DNA of 64,000 nt from Prolixibacteraceae bacterium (GCA_028683385.1 JAQUIJ010000009.1:1-64000), one strand, 5' to 3'; positions 25,059 through 34,486 are shown, numbered from the stretch's first letter. The notes: a model not told the origin generated them from the letters alone. Program-made: numbers and translations.

Positions 25059-25397
25059 ATGAAAATTATTAAATATCACGATCAAGAAGTAAAAAGTACT
25101 CCTCACCGAATTGATGTAAGGGAGATGTATAACAAAGAATCAGCACAGGCAATGTTAATGGCCTTAAACCCGGGTGAAAGTTTAAAACCGCATAAAACTC
25201 CGGTCGATGTATTTTTCTTTATTGTTGAAGGAACGCCGACCATTCACATTGGTGATGAAAGCGAAGTATGCGAAGCTGATACGCTTATTGAAAGTCCTGC
25301 CGAGATTGTTCACTATATTAGCAATGAATCTGATAATTTAGCCAGGATACTTGTTGTTAAGGCTCCCAGACCGGTTATCCTGACCAGAGTGCTTTAA
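25059..25397 (+). CDS. Small cupin-domain protein
   Basis: The 112-residue protein is one cupin barrel. A partial first motif is seen (L-K-P-H-K-T-P, near residue 47, then F-F-I-V-E-G-T-P-T-I-H-I-G-D) and the second motif has E-I-V-H-Y-I-S-N-E. Only two or three of the usual metal ligands (H49, H75 and H91 or near) are visible, so metal binding is uncertain. Function is unknown; single cupins of this kind often occur with efflux or detoxification genes. It is first in the operon with the TetR at 25458. Confidence 0.75.
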   Translation: MKIIKYHDQEVKSTPHRIDVREMYNKESAQAMLMALNPGESLKPHKTPVDVFFFIVEGTPTIHIGDESEVCEADTLIESPAEIVHYISNESDNLARILVVKAPRPVILTRVL

Positions 25398-25457
25398 GCT
25401 CAAAGACAGAATAAACAAATACAAATTTCAAGAATTACGATAAAAAATTAAATCACT

Positions 25458-26039
25458 ATGGATATTACTCCCCGTCAGTTTGAGATTGTTGAAGCAGCCG
25501 GTAAAATACTCACTTCATCCGGAGTTAGTGGGTTAACCATCAAGAACCTGGCAAAAGAAATGAAGTTTTCAGAAAGTGCCATCTATCGCCACTTTACCAG
25601 CAAAGAGGAAATTATCATTGCTATGCTTAATTATTTGGCTGATAGCATAAATGAACGGCTGTCTAATATAAATAGTTTATCTGGTCCTGAAGAGAAATTT
25701 AGAGCATTATTTCAGGAGCAATTCAGGTTCTTTAGTATTAATCCGCATTTTGTTGTAGCCGTTTTTTCTGATGGGCTAATGGAAGAAAGCCAGCTTATTA
25801 ATGAAACCATCCTTAAATTAATGAATGTGAAAATGAAACATTTGATGCCAATAGTTATGGAAGGACAGCAAAAGGGAATATTTACAAATGCTATTACAAC
25901 CGAAGAACTGATACATGTAGTAATGGGAACATTCAAGCTACAAATGTTTAAATGGAGAATAGCCAATTTTCAATTTGATATAAGTCGAGTAGGAGAAAAT
26001 ATGGTACAATCAATTCTTACATTAATTAAAAATAAGTAA
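25458..26039 (+). CDS. TetR/AcrR family regulator
   Basis: The 193-residue protein has G-L-T-I-K-N-L-A-K-E-M-K-F-S-E-S-A-I then Y-R-H-F-T-S-K near residues 23-48, followed by a normal-length C-terminal domain. It is close to the TetR at 3795-4388, and both have the same operator. It follows the cupin gene by 60 bases and ends with its stop directly before the next start (26040), so the three genes form one operon. It probably represses the operon through the site at 25007. Confidence 0.88.
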   Translation: MDITPRQFEIVEAAGKILTSSGVSGLTIKNLAKEMKFSESAIYRHFTSKEEIIIAMLNYLADSINERLSNINSLSGPEEKFRALFQEQFRFFSINPHFVVAVFSDGLMEESQLINETILKLMNVKMKHLMPIVMEGQQKGIFTNAITTEELIHVVMGTFKLQMFKWRIANFQFDISRVGENMVQSILTLIKNK

Positions 26040-26432
26040 ATGAAAAAGATTCTTCCCTACTTATTGGCTTCAGTGTTAGTCGCTTTTGGCCTGCTTACTT
26101 TGTTTCTAAGTAGTTCGGTTATTTTTGATTTATTTGGTGTCAGAGCCAAAGAAGGCAATTACGTGTTACTCGTAGTATGGGCAAATTTCATAAGTAGTAT
26201 TACCTATATTATTGCAGCTTATGGGTTCATCGAAAGCAAAAAATGGACTGCACCACTCTTAGGTATTTCCACCATAGTTCTCATATCTGCATTTGTAGGT
26301 TTACTTTTCCACATCAACACAGGTGGAATTTACGAAACTAAAACTATTGGTGCGATGATTTTCAGAATAACTGTAACGCTTGTATTTTTAGCACTTGCTT
26401 ATTTCACGATAAACAAGTACAAAAAAAACTAA
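26040..26432 (+). CDS. Small membrane protein of unknown function (four helices)
   Basis: I do not recognise this family. The 130-residue protein has four hydrophobic segments, near residues 5-28, 40-62, 70-92 and 102-124, and ends in a lysine-rich cytoplasmic tail. The start codon follows the TetR stop with no gap, so translation is coupled. The position beside TetR and efflux genes suggests an envelope or stress role, without direct evidence. Confidence 0.65.
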   Translation: MKKILPYLLASVLVAFGLLTLFLSSSVIFDLFGVRAKEGNYVLLVVWANFISSITYIIAAYGFIESKKWTAPLLGISTIVLISAFVGLLFHINTGGIYETKTIGAMIFRITVTLVFLALAYFTINKYKKN

Positions 26433-26454
26433 GCAAAATTTTTTTTCAATATAA

Positions 26455-26474
26455 GTTGGTGAACATTTACTAAC
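26455..26474. promoter_or_regulatory. TetR-type operator, diverged copy
   Basis: GTTGGTGAACATTTACTAAC keeps the right half-site and several bases of the left half of the TetR palindrome set. It lies 11 bases before the TetR gene that starts at 26486 and heads the RND efflux cluster. Confidence 0.5.
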
Positions 26475-26485
26475 ATTTATAAAAT

Positions 26486-27046
26486 ATGGAATCAAAAAAA
26501 ACAGAGATGGTTGAAGCTGCCGGAAGGATCATCCTCGAATCAGGCATAAATGCTTTAACAATTGACACATTAGCTTTTAGAATGGAAATACTACATTCTG
26601 AACTTTCAATTTATTTCGAAAAAGACAATGATATTCTAAAGATGATGTTATTCAGTTTGGATAATGAGATTCAAAAATTGATTAATACTCTTGTGGCCAG
26701 CAATCAATCACCTGAAGAAGAGCTCCAGAACCTTTTTAAGGATTTGTATGAATTATTCAACCGAAAACCTTATTACTTATCCTTGATATTTTCCACTGAG
26801 TTAACTGAAATGGATTCTGAACTGTATGACATCTTATTAAGAATCAGGACGGCAGCAGAAATGTATCTGCTACAAGTTATAACCCAAGGAAAAAACAAGA
26901 AAATATATAATACTAAAACAAGCTCCAGATCATTGGTTAACAGAATCTTAGTAAGTTTTCGCTTGCTTATGAACGAGCAGATGGTGAGTATCAATCTGGT
27001 CAGGAATTTAAAGATGTTAAGGAGTAAAAACGAAAAGGATTATTAA
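26486..27046 (+). CDS. TetR-like regulator with diverged recognition helix
   Basis: The 186-residue protein aligns to TetR through its first helix (V-E-A-A-G-R-I-I-L-E-S-G-I-N-A-L-T-I), but the usual I-Y-R-H-F-T-S-K segment is replaced by L-S-I-Y-F-E-K-D, losing the Tyr-Arg-His. The C-terminal domain resembles the other TetR proteins here. It precedes the RND genes by only 24 bases and is presumably their first cistron. It may bind a changed operator or act as a partner of another TetR. Confidence 0.75.
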   Translation: MESKKTEMVEAAGRIILESGINALTIDTLAFRMEILHSELSIYFEKDNDILKMMLFSLDNEIQKLINTLVASNQSPEEELQNLFKDLYELFNRKPYYLSLIFSTELTEMDSELYDILLRIRTAAEMYLLQVITQGKNKKIYNTKTSSRSLVNRILVSFRLLMNEQMVSINLVRNLKMLRSKNEKDY

Positions 27047-27070
27047 AAACAATTAAATATAATCAAACAG

Positions 27071-28414
27071 ATGGTGCAATTTAGTTACATGTCAGGAAAA
27101 TTAAGATTACAAATAGTCCTTCTACTCGTTGTAATACTTACGATGAATGTCGCAACACATGCTCAAACATTGTCTTTGGAACAATGCATTGACACAGCGC
27201 TTATTTATAACCGGAATATTAAGCTATCCCAGCAGGACGTAAATATTGCAAGTGAAAAGAACAAGGAGATAAAAGGCAACCTGCTTCCAAAACTGAATGG
27301 GATGACTGACTATCGTTATTATACCGATTTGCCTTATCAGTTAATGCCTGCTGATGCTTTTGGAGGACCTGCAGGAACTTATAAAGAAGTGCAATTTGGT
27401 GTGCCGCAAAGCCTGAATGCCAATCTTCAACTCGCAATTCCAATTTACAATCCAACAGCTTTAGATGCGGCAAAGACTACCCGGATTGCCAGTGAACTTT
27501 CTGAAATTCAGAAAATTAAAACCGACGAAGACGTGGTGCTTGAGGTTTCAAATGCCTATTACAATGCACAAATCCTGCTTTATCAACTGGCTTTTTTGGA
27601 TAGTAACATGATCAATACCGATAAACTGGTGCAAACAACAACTTTACTGCATCAACAGCAAATTGCAAAGGGGACTGATGTGGACAGGCTGAAATTACAA
27701 CTGGATCAGGTAACCAATCAAAGAAATACTGTTATTTCGCAGCAGCAACAAGTCCTGAATGCGCTCAAATTTCTGATGGGCAAACCAATTCCTGATACCA
27801 TCCAGGTTGCAATAACTGAAAACACTTTGGTTCAACTGGATCCTCAGATTCAAGCGACTACAGACATGAAGTTGATTGATAAGAGATTACAATTTAATTA
27901 CGCTGAACTAAAAGGTCTTCGCAATTCAAAATTGCCTTCGCTGGGTGCTTACGGAGTTTATGGTACGACTGGCTATGGCAAAACTGGCACCAATAGCTTT
28001 TTCAATTTTCATCCAATCGGTTATGTTGGCGCTCAACTGTCTATCCCACTGTTTAATGGCACGATTACAAAACACAAGATTGTACAGAAAAAGATAGATA
28101 TACAGAAAACAAATATTCAGAAAGAACTGGTATCCGAAAAATCAAAACTCGATCTGATAAACGCAGAAATGCAATACGCGCTTGCAAACCAGAATATTAC
28201 TACAGTTGACAATCAAATAAAACTGGCAAAAAAGATTTATACAAATACTGTGCTGCAAAACAAGCAAGGCGTAGCCAACATTACCGATTTGCTTTTGGCC
28301 GACAATTCATTACGTGAAGCACAGCAAAACTACATCGTTGCAATGGTAAATCTTCGAAAGGCTGAATTGGAATACAAACGGGTAACAGGAAACTTAATTA
28401 CAATTAAAAACTGA
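27071..28414 (+). CDS. TolC family outer-membrane channel of the RND system
   Basis: The 447-residue protein has a signal peptide (ending T-H-A-Q near residue 31; ATG codons 1 and 7 are both possible starts) and two OEP repeats with long helices. The first helix region has S-L-E-Q-C-I-D-T-A-L-I-Y-N-R-N-I. It resembles the TolC protein at 37670, sharing an A-F-G-G-x-x-G-T-x-K-E-V segment. It begins the RND system and is followed by the adaptor after four bases. Confidence 0.88.
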   Translation: MVQFSYMSGKLRLQIVLLLVVILTMNVATHAQTLSLEQCIDTALIYNRNIKLSQQDVNIASEKNKEIKGNLLPKLNGMTDYRYYTDLPYQLMPADAFGGPAGTYKEVQFGVPQSLNANLQLAIPIYNPTALDAAKTTRIASELSEIQKIKTDEDVVLEVSNAYYNAQILLYQLAFLDSNMINTDKLVQTTTLLHQQQIAKGTDVDRLKLQLDQVTNQRNTVISQQQQVLNALKFLMGKPIPDTIQVAITENTLVQLDPQIQATTDMKLIDKRLQFNYAELKGLRNSKLPSLGAYGVYGTTGYGKTGTNSFFNFHPIGYVGAQLSIPLFNGTITKHKIVQKKIDIQKTNIQKELVSEKSKLDLINAEMQYALANQNITTVDNQIKLAKKIYTNTVLQNKQGVANITDLLLADNSLREAQQNYIVAMVNLRKAELEYKRVTGNLITIKN

Positions 28415-28418
28415 AACA

Positions 28419-29471
28419 ATGAAAAAGATTATTTACATCATAGTTGCATTGGCTTTAATCGCCGTAGTGGCAATTCGCCTGAAAACCAATAAAGAAACAA
28501 CTGTAGACAGGGTTTATCAATACAATAAAGAACAGGCAATTAATGTGCAGGCCATTACCCTGAAGCTTGAAAGTCCTGAAAATGATATTTCATACACGGG
28601 GACTTTTGAACCCAATAAAGAAACAAGAATCAGCGCGGATATTCAGGGTAAGATTAATGCAGTTTTGGTGGATGTTGGAAGTGTTGTCCGAAAAGGTCAA
28701 GCTTTGGTTCAATTAGATAACTCTTTACTTAAACTACAGTTGCAAACCGTTGAAATTCAGATTGAAGGATTGGACGCAGATGTAAAACGTTATACAGTGC
28801 TTGCCAATGCCGATGCCATTCAAGGTGTTCAGTTGGAAAAGACCGAATTGGCTTTAAAATCAGCAAAAGTACAGAAGGCTACTTTAACGGAGCAAATCAA
28901 TAAAACCAATATTACTGCGCCTTTCGGCGGAATTGTTACCGCAAAACTAACTGAAGAAGGAGCCTTCGCGGCACCAGGTATTCCTTTACTCCAAATCACC
29001 GATATCTCAAGTCTGAAATTTACTGTAAATGTTCCGGAACAGGAGTTAAGTCAGTTCGAAACCAATCAACAATACGCTCTTTCCGCAGATGCTTATCCTG
29101 AAACGGTGTTGGCGGGCAAGGTGATTCTCACCGGCAGCAAAGCCAATCTGGGGAATAGTTTTCCGGTACAATTTTCGGTGAACAACACCGCTGATTTAAA
29201 AATCAAATCAGGAATGTTTGGAAATGTACAGTTGAAAAACGATGGTAAAGAAAAGTCAATCATCATCCCGGCATCTGCTATCGTTGGAACAAACATTCAG
29301 CCACAGATTTATCTGGTCAAAAATGGTAAAGCCATTCTACAAAATATCACCACTTCAAACCGGTTTCAAAATAAAGTGCAGGTTTCGAGTGGCTTAACCG
29401 AAGGTGATGTAATAATTACCAACGGGTTTATCAATCTTTTTAATGGCGCAAATGTGACAATTAGCAACTAA
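28419..29471 (+). CDS. RND efflux adaptor (HlyD/AcrA family)
   Basis: The 350-residue protein has an N-terminal membrane helix (about 5-20), a lipoyl half (I-N-A-V-L-V-D-V-G-S-V-V-R-K-G-Q), a short helical hairpin, the second half (T-A-P-F-G-G-I-V) and barrel and membrane-proximal domains. This is the periplasmic adaptor linking the RND pump to TolC. It lies four bases after the TolC gene and five before the pump gene. Confidence 0.9.
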   Translation: MKKIIYIIVALALIAVVAIRLKTNKETTVDRVYQYNKEQAINVQAITLKLESPENDISYTGTFEPNKETRISADIQGKINAVLVDVGSVVRKGQALVQLDNSLLKLQLQTVEIQIEGLDADVKRYTVLANADAIQGVQLEKTELALKSAKVQKATLTEQINKTNITAPFGGIVTAKLTEEGAFAAPGIPLLQITDISSLKFTVNVPEQELSQFETNQQYALSADAYPETVLAGKVILTGSKANLGNSFPVQFSVNNTADLKIKSGMFGNVQLKNDGKEKSIIIPASAIVGTNIQPQIYLVKNGKAILQNITTSNRFQNKVQVSSGLTEGDVIITNGFINLFNGANVTISN

Positions 29472-29476
29472 GAATC

Positions 29477-32400
29477 ATGAATATTACAAAAATAGCAATC
29501 AATCGTCCATCGCTGATCATCGTTCTTTTCAGCGTATTCGCCTTGTTGGGAATCATCGGATTTACAAACCTGGGGTATGAACTGTTACCAGACTTCAACC
29601 AGCCGGTGGTTGTAATAAAAACAATGTACCCTGGCGCCGAACCCAATGAAGTAGAAACCTCTGTTTCGAGAAAAATTGAGGATGCCTTGTCGAATCTCGA
29701 AGGAGTCGATTATCTGGAGACCAAGTCGATGCCCAACGCCTCTATTATAATTGCCAATCTGAAATACGGAACGAACCTAAGCATTGCTATGCAGGATGCC
29801 CAGCGGTATATTGACAATATTAAAAAAGATCTTCCCGCTGACATTTTAAGTCCGGTGATGAGCAAGGTTTCGCCCAACGATTTGCCAATCATTTCGATCA
29901 GTGCAACAAGCAGTTTGCCTGCGACTGAATTCTATCAAAAAATGAAGGACGAATATCTGCCACAAGTTCAACAATTGAAAGGGGTGGCTGAAATTACGTT
30001 GCTTGGCGGCGAAGAACGGGAAATTCAGGTGAAGGCCGATCAGGATAAACTGAAATTGTACAAGATATCGCTTTATCAGGTGGTTGAAGCCATTAACCGC
30101 TCCGGAATTGATTTACCTGCCGGAAAAGCACAAACCGACAAGGAAAACAATTCAGTCCGTCTGACCGGAAAATTTTCGACTGTAACTGACATTATGAATG
30201 TGCAGGTTGCTATGCCTGCGCCGGGAATGCCGGTCTATGTAAAAGATTTGGCATCGGTTATCGATGGTGTGAAAGAAATAAGTTCAGTAAGCCGTTACAA
30301 CGGCGTAAACGGAATAGGTCTTTTGTTGAAAAAACAAGGCGATGCCAATGCGGTAGAAGTTTCAAAATTAGTTCATGCGAAACTCAAACAAATTGAAAAT
30401 GCAAACACCAACTATGGGGTAAAATTTGTGGTTGCCGATGATTCAACCGACATGACCATTGCGGCAGTAAATTCAGTAGTTGACGATCTGATTTTAGCGG
30501 TAATACTGGTTTCGTTGGTTATGTTTTTATTTTTGAGAAGTTACCGAAATTCCTTAATTGTTTTAATTGCCATCCCAACCTCATTAATAACCGCATTTGC
30601 TGTGATGTGGCTGATGGGCTTCACCTTAAACCTGATGACATTGCTGGCCATGTCGTTAATCATTGGAATCCTAGTAGATGATGCCATCGTAATTCTGGAA
30701 AACATTCAGCGACACCTCGATATGGGCAAAGACAAAGCTACTGCAGCATTGGAAGGCCGTATGGAAATTGGTTTTTCAGCCATTTCAATTACACTGGTTG
30801 ACGTGGTTGTATTCCTGCCCATTCTGTTTTTGCAGGTATTTGTGGCCGATATGCTGAAACAATTTTCAATCGTTGTAATAACATCTACACTTACCAGTTT
30901 ATTGGTGGGTTTTACCCTGGTTCCCTGGCTAGCTTCGCGAATAGGCAAAAAGGAAGATTTACAACCGACCAACTTCATGAACCGTTTTTTACTTTGGTTT
31001 GAAAAGCAATTAACAACATTTATCGATTGGTACGGACGTCAGTTAGAATGGGTTCTTAGCCATAAACTTATTTTTTCCGGAATCGTTATTTTTCTTTTGG
31101 TAATGACTGGGGTGATGATGAAACAAGGCATTATCGGAAAAGAAATGATGTCGACAGGCGACCAGGGAAAGTTTCGTCTGAACCTTGAATATGATAAAAC
31201 AACGACAGTTCAGGAGAACAATATAAGAACTCAACGGGTTGAAAACTTTATCCTTCAGCAACCTGAAGTAGCCACACTTTTCAGCAATATTGCTGGGCCA
31301 AGTACAGGTATCGGAAGTTTAGGGGTGGGCTCTGCCAATATCTCTGAATTTACCATACAGTTAAAGCCGGAAGAGGAAAGGGACATCAAAACAGAAGCGT
31401 TTATGAAATCGCTTCGGGAGGAACTGAAAAAGCAGTTTTCGGGAGTAACCTTTTCAATGGCAGTTTTAGGCTTATTGCCAAAACAAGCACCAATCAAAAT
31501 AACCCTAAGCGGAAGCGACCTGAATTTAGTAATGAAAACCGGGGATAAACTGAAAGCAGCGATTGAAAAAATACCAGGTGCCGATAATGTTCAGCTATCA
31601 GTAAAAGAAGGAAGTCCTGAATACAAGATTATCCCCGACAAAGATAAGATGCAGCGGTTGGGATTGACGACTGCTTATGTCGGGTTAAATTTAAGGACTG
31701 CCTTTACCGGAAACGATGATGCAACGTTAACCGAAAATGGAACCGAATATCCGATCAGGATATGGCTGGATGATTTTGACCGGAGAAATTATGAAGATGT
31801 ACAACGTCTTTCCATCGTCAACCCGATGAACATCCCTGTTGAAGTGTCACAATTTGCTGATGTCCGGCAGGATAATTCGCCTTCGTTGCTCGAAAGATTG
31901 GACCGTCAACCTTCAGTAACTATAACTTCCGAATCGTTTGGCAGGCCATCTGGGACACTTGCTGATGAAGCAATTAGCTTTCTGAAAAAGCAACCATTGC
32001 CCGAAGGTGTAAAATTAACCTGGGGTGCAGATATCAAGACACAAAATGAAAGTTTCGGGGCTTTGGGTTCGGTGCTTCTAATCTCATTTATACTGATTTA
32101 CCTGATTATGATAGCCCTTTATGACAGCTATATTTACCCGTTTGTGGCGCTATTCGCCATACCGATGGCAGCTATCGGCGCCTTCCTTGCCTTAAACTTA
32201 TCGCTCAATCATCTAACCCTGTTTGCTCAGTTAGGATTAATTATGCTCATGGGATTGGTAACAAAAAATGCCATCCTGATTGTAGATTTTACGAACCAGC
32301 TCAAAGCGCAGGGCAAACATTATAAAGAAGCATTGATCATTGCAGGCAAAGAGCGAATGCGCCCCATTTTAATGACCACGCTTGCCATGGCCATCGGAAT

Positions 32401-32584
32401 GTTGCCCATTGCTTTGGCCAAAGGCACCGCCAGCGAATGGAAGAATGGTTTGGCATGGGTGATCATCGGTGGTTTGTTGTCGTCCATGATTTTAACAGTT
32501 TATTTAGTCCCGATGGTTTACTATGTGGTAGATCGAATTAAAGAGAAAATCCAAATAAAAATCACAAATAAAAATCACAAATAA
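29477..32584 (+). CDS. RND family efflux pump (AcrB-like)
   Basis: The 1035-residue protein is a full-length RND pump with two sets of six membrane helices and large periplasmic loops. The proton-relay aspartates lie in helix 4 (G-I-L-V-D-D-A-I-V-I-L-E-N), and the second half has G-L-V-T-K-N-A-I-L-I-V-D-F at the equivalent place. Pump, adaptor and TolC together form a tripartite drug or metabolite exporter. The substrate is unknown; the lack of a metal-binding motif argues against a heavy-metal CusA type. Confidence 0.93.
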   Translation: MNITKIAINRPSLIIVLFSVFALLGIIGFTNLGYELLPDFNQPVVVIKTMYPGAEPNEVETSVSRKIEDALSNLEGVDYLETKSMPNASIIIANLKYGTNLSIAMQDAQRYIDNIKKDLPADILSPVMSKVSPNDLPIISISATSSLPATEFYQKMKDEYLPQVQQLKGVAEITLLGGEEREIQVKADQDKLKLYKISLYQVVEAINRSGIDLPAGKAQTDKENNSVRLTGKFSTVTDIMNVQVAMPAPGMPVYVKDLASVIDGVKEISSVSRYNGVNGIGLLLKKQGDANAVEVSKLVHAKLKQIENANTNYGVKFVVADDSTDMTIAAVNSVVDDLILAVILVSLVMFLFLRSYRNSLIVLIAIPTSLITAFAVMWLMGFTLNLMTLLAMSLIIGILVDDAIVILENIQRHLDMGKDKATAALEGRMEIGFSAISITLVDVVVFLPILFLQVFVADMLKQFSIVVITSTLTSLLVGFTLVPWLASRIGKKEDLQPTNFMNRFLLWFEKQLTTFIDWYGRQLEWVLSHKLIFSGIVIFLLVMTGVMMKQGIIGKEMMSTGDQGKFRLNLEYDKTTTVQENNIRTQRVENFILQQPEVATLFSNIAGPSTGIGSLGVGSANISEFTIQLKPEEERDIKTEAFMKSLREELKKQFSGVTFSMAVLGLLPKQAPIKITLSGSDLNLVMKTGDKLKAAIEKIPGADNVQLSVKEGSPEYKIIPDKDKMQRLGLTTAYVGLNLRTAFTGNDDATLTENGTEYPIRIWLDDFDRRNYEDVQRLSIVNPMNIPVEVSQFADVRQDNSPSLLERLDRQPSVTITSESFGRPSGTLADEAISFLKKQPLPEGVKLTWGADIKTQNESFGALGSVLLISFILIYLIMIALYDSYIYPFVALFAIPMAAIGAFLALNLSLNHLTLFAQLGLIMLMGLVTKNAILIVDFTNQLKAQGKHYKEALIIAGKERMRPILMTTLAMAIGMLPIALAKGTASEWKNGLAWVIIGGLLSSMILTVYLVPMVYYVVDRIKEKIQIKITNKNHK

Positions 32585-32585
32585 A

Positions 32586-33035
32586 ATGAATAAAATAATC
32601 ATAATCCTTCAATCATTTTTGGCTATTGTACTGCTGCCTTCATTTAGCATTCAAAAGCAGGAAACTTGCTCATTAACAATTGACGTGAGCGAATTACGAA
32701 ATTCAAATGGTACAGTACTCTTTGCATTGTACAACAGAGAGGATGCATTCCCCGATGAGCATTACAAAAAGTATTTCAAAAAACTCACCGGAAAAATAGT
32801 CAACGGGGCATCATCTGTAACATTCAAAAATCTGCCAGAAGGGAAATATGCGGTAAATGTACTGCACGATGAAGACAATGATGGTAAAATAAAAAAGGGG
32901 ATCATCTTGCCCAAAGAGGGAATAGGTTTTTCAAATTATAAATCTATTGGTTTTTCAAACCGGCCATCATTTACTAAAGCATCTTTTAGTGTGCTGAACG
33001 ACAAAAAGATAAAAGTAAATATTATATACTTGTAA
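32586..33035 (+). CDS. DUF2141 family secreted protein
   Basis: The 149-residue protein has an N-terminal signal peptide of roughly 22 residues and the DUF2141 pattern L-R-N-S-N-G-T-V-L-F-A-L-Y, V-T-F-K-N-L-P-E-G-K-Y-A-V-N-V-L-H-D-E-D-N-D-G-K and G-I-G-F-S-N at the end. It is a small periplasmic or outer-surface beta protein of unknown function. The start lies two bases after the pump stop codon, so it is co-translated with the RND genes. Confidence 0.82.
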   Translation: MNKIIIILQSFLAIVLLPSFSIQKQETCSLTIDVSELRNSNGTVLFALYNREDAFPDEHYKKYFKKLTGKIVNGASSVTFKNLPEGKYAVNVLHDEDNDGKIKKGIILPKEGIGFSNYKSIGFSNRPSFTKASFSVLNDKKIKVNIIYL

Positions 33036-33038
33036 GAG

Positions 33039-33935
33039 ATGAAACGATGCTCACTTTTGATATTGATTTCTATATTTATTGTCCGTTCAGGTTTAGGACA
33101 GGAAAGAGACTCGATACACCAGATTGGACTTCCAATAATAGCTCAGGTAAACCAGGGCAATAGCTATATCACTTTCCCAACTGATATTGGGAACATTGAA
33201 CCGTTATGGTTTGAAGGAAACGTAATCCCGAATTTCTACCTCCGTGAAAGCAGAAACTCCCGGTTAATGGGAGTTCTGACACCGCAGATTATCATCCGAA
33301 TGTATAATGAGCCTTCTTTTCCTGTGCGTACTCCGAGTTATATGCCACAGATAACGATCTATTATCAGTTTAAAAGTCAATCGAAATCACGCACTAAAAG
33401 TTTATTTGTAAGGCTGGCACATCATTCAAACGGTCAGGAAGGAGACTTTTTTCTGGAAAATGGCGATCTGAATTTAAAATCAGGCGATTTTGCTACCAAT
33501 TATCTTGAGCCGGGATTCATCATTACGAATGTAAATAAACGACTAAATGCTTACCAGTTTTTCAAAACTTCTGTTGAAATCCATCCGCCAGGCTCTAGCA
33601 GCGCTGAACTCGACGGAATTTACAGTAAAGTTCGCTGGCACAATGCGGTTTCTATATTTAAGGTTCCAGCTAAAAATGACCGGTATCCCAGAAAAAATGC
33701 GGATATCTCGGTTAAAGGCGAAGCTACATGGATGTTTGGAGCCGTGAACAATTGGGATCGGGTTTCATCCGACAGGCTAAACCTGAGCTTGACTTTTTAT
33801 TATCACCCAAAATTTCTGGAGGATATCGGGCTATTCGTTCAATATTATCACGGGTTGGATTATTACAACATGTATTTCAGTCACAGGTTGGATGTTCTTC
33901 GATTTGGGTTAATGACCGAGAAATTAAGATTTTAA
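33039..33935 (+). CDS. Outer-membrane phospholipase A-like barrel protein
   Basis: The 298-residue protein has a signal peptide ending near residue 20 (G-L-G-Q) and beta-barrel strands rich in aromatic residues. The segment R-L-A-H-H-S-N-G-Q-E-G near residues 127-137 matches the H-x-S-N-G catalytic block of OMPLA (PldA), where His and Ser form the catalytic pair. A following N-Y-L-E-P-G may supply the Asn. The length is close to that of PldA (about 270-290). It lies four bases after the DUF2141 gene in the RND operon, so it may act in envelope lipid homeostasis linked to efflux. Enzyme activity is inferred from the motif alone. Confidence 0.55.
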   Translation: MKRCSLLILISIFIVRSGLGQERDSIHQIGLPIIAQVNQGNSYITFPTDIGNIEPLWFEGNVIPNFYLRESRNSRLMGVLTPQIIIRMYNEPSFPVRTPSYMPQITIYYQFKSQSKSRTKSLFVRLAHHSNGQEGDFFLENGDLNLKSGDFATNYLEPGFIITNVNKRLNAYQFFKTSVEIHPPGSSSAELDGIYSKVRWHNAVSIFKVPAKNDRYPRKNADISVKGEATWMFGAVNNWDRVSSDRLNLSLTFYYHPKFLEDIGLFVQYYHGLDYYNMYFSHRLDVLRFGLMTEKLRF

Positions 33936-33945
33936 ATCTAAAAGT

Positions 33946-34452
33946 ATGGCAAATACAGAGTTAAACACAGAAGCTAAAATATTGGAAGCTGCCAATAGTA
34001 TCTTTCTTCAGTTCGGATATCATGGAACTACTCTCCAACAAATTGCGACTAAAGCAGGAGTTAATAAGACTGCAATACATTACTATTTTCGATCAAAAGA
34101 GAATATCTATTCTATTGTTCTTTTGAATAACCTCTCTCAGCTTCTTGATGTATTAAATCACCACGAATTCTATTCTGCACACAAATCCAGCGCACCATTT
34201 ACGCCAGATGTTACCCAAAATAAAGAAACTGAAAGGATAGCCTGGTTTTTAATAAACGAGATTCGAACTAATAATCAATTCATTATAGAAATGATTCGGA
34301 CCAACGATAAAATAAGTAACCTAATTACCTCCATTTTTAGTTATCCTGAAAACCTTGATCTTTTAGAAAACCTGATTACAAATCATTTTTCAAAAATTAT
34401 TAATCAGGGTTTGCTGGACAAAATTGAATCAACGGAACAATCGTTGAAATAG
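33946..34452 (+). CDS. TetR/AcrR family regulator (paralogue of the one at 3191)
   Basis: The 168-residue protein has G-T-T-L-Q-Q-I-A-T-K-A-G-V-N-K-T-A-I then H-Y-Y-F-R-S-K, like the TetR at 3191-3661. Most of the C-terminal half also matches that gene. It follows the OMPLA-like gene by ten bases and precedes the CmoA-like gene by 34, so it lies inside the RND operon rather than at its start. No palindrome was seen directly upstream. Confidence 0.87.
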   Translation: MANTELNTEAKILEAANSIFLQFGYHGTTLQQIATKAGVNKTAIHYYFRSKENIYSIVLLNNLSQLLDVLNHHEFYSAHKSSAPFTPDVTQNKETERIAWFLINEIRTNNQFIIEMIRTNDKISNLITSIFSYPENLDLLENLITNHFSKIINQGLLDKIESTEQSLK

Positions 34453-34486
34453 CTCATAAGTATCTAATAATTAAAAGTTAAAATTT

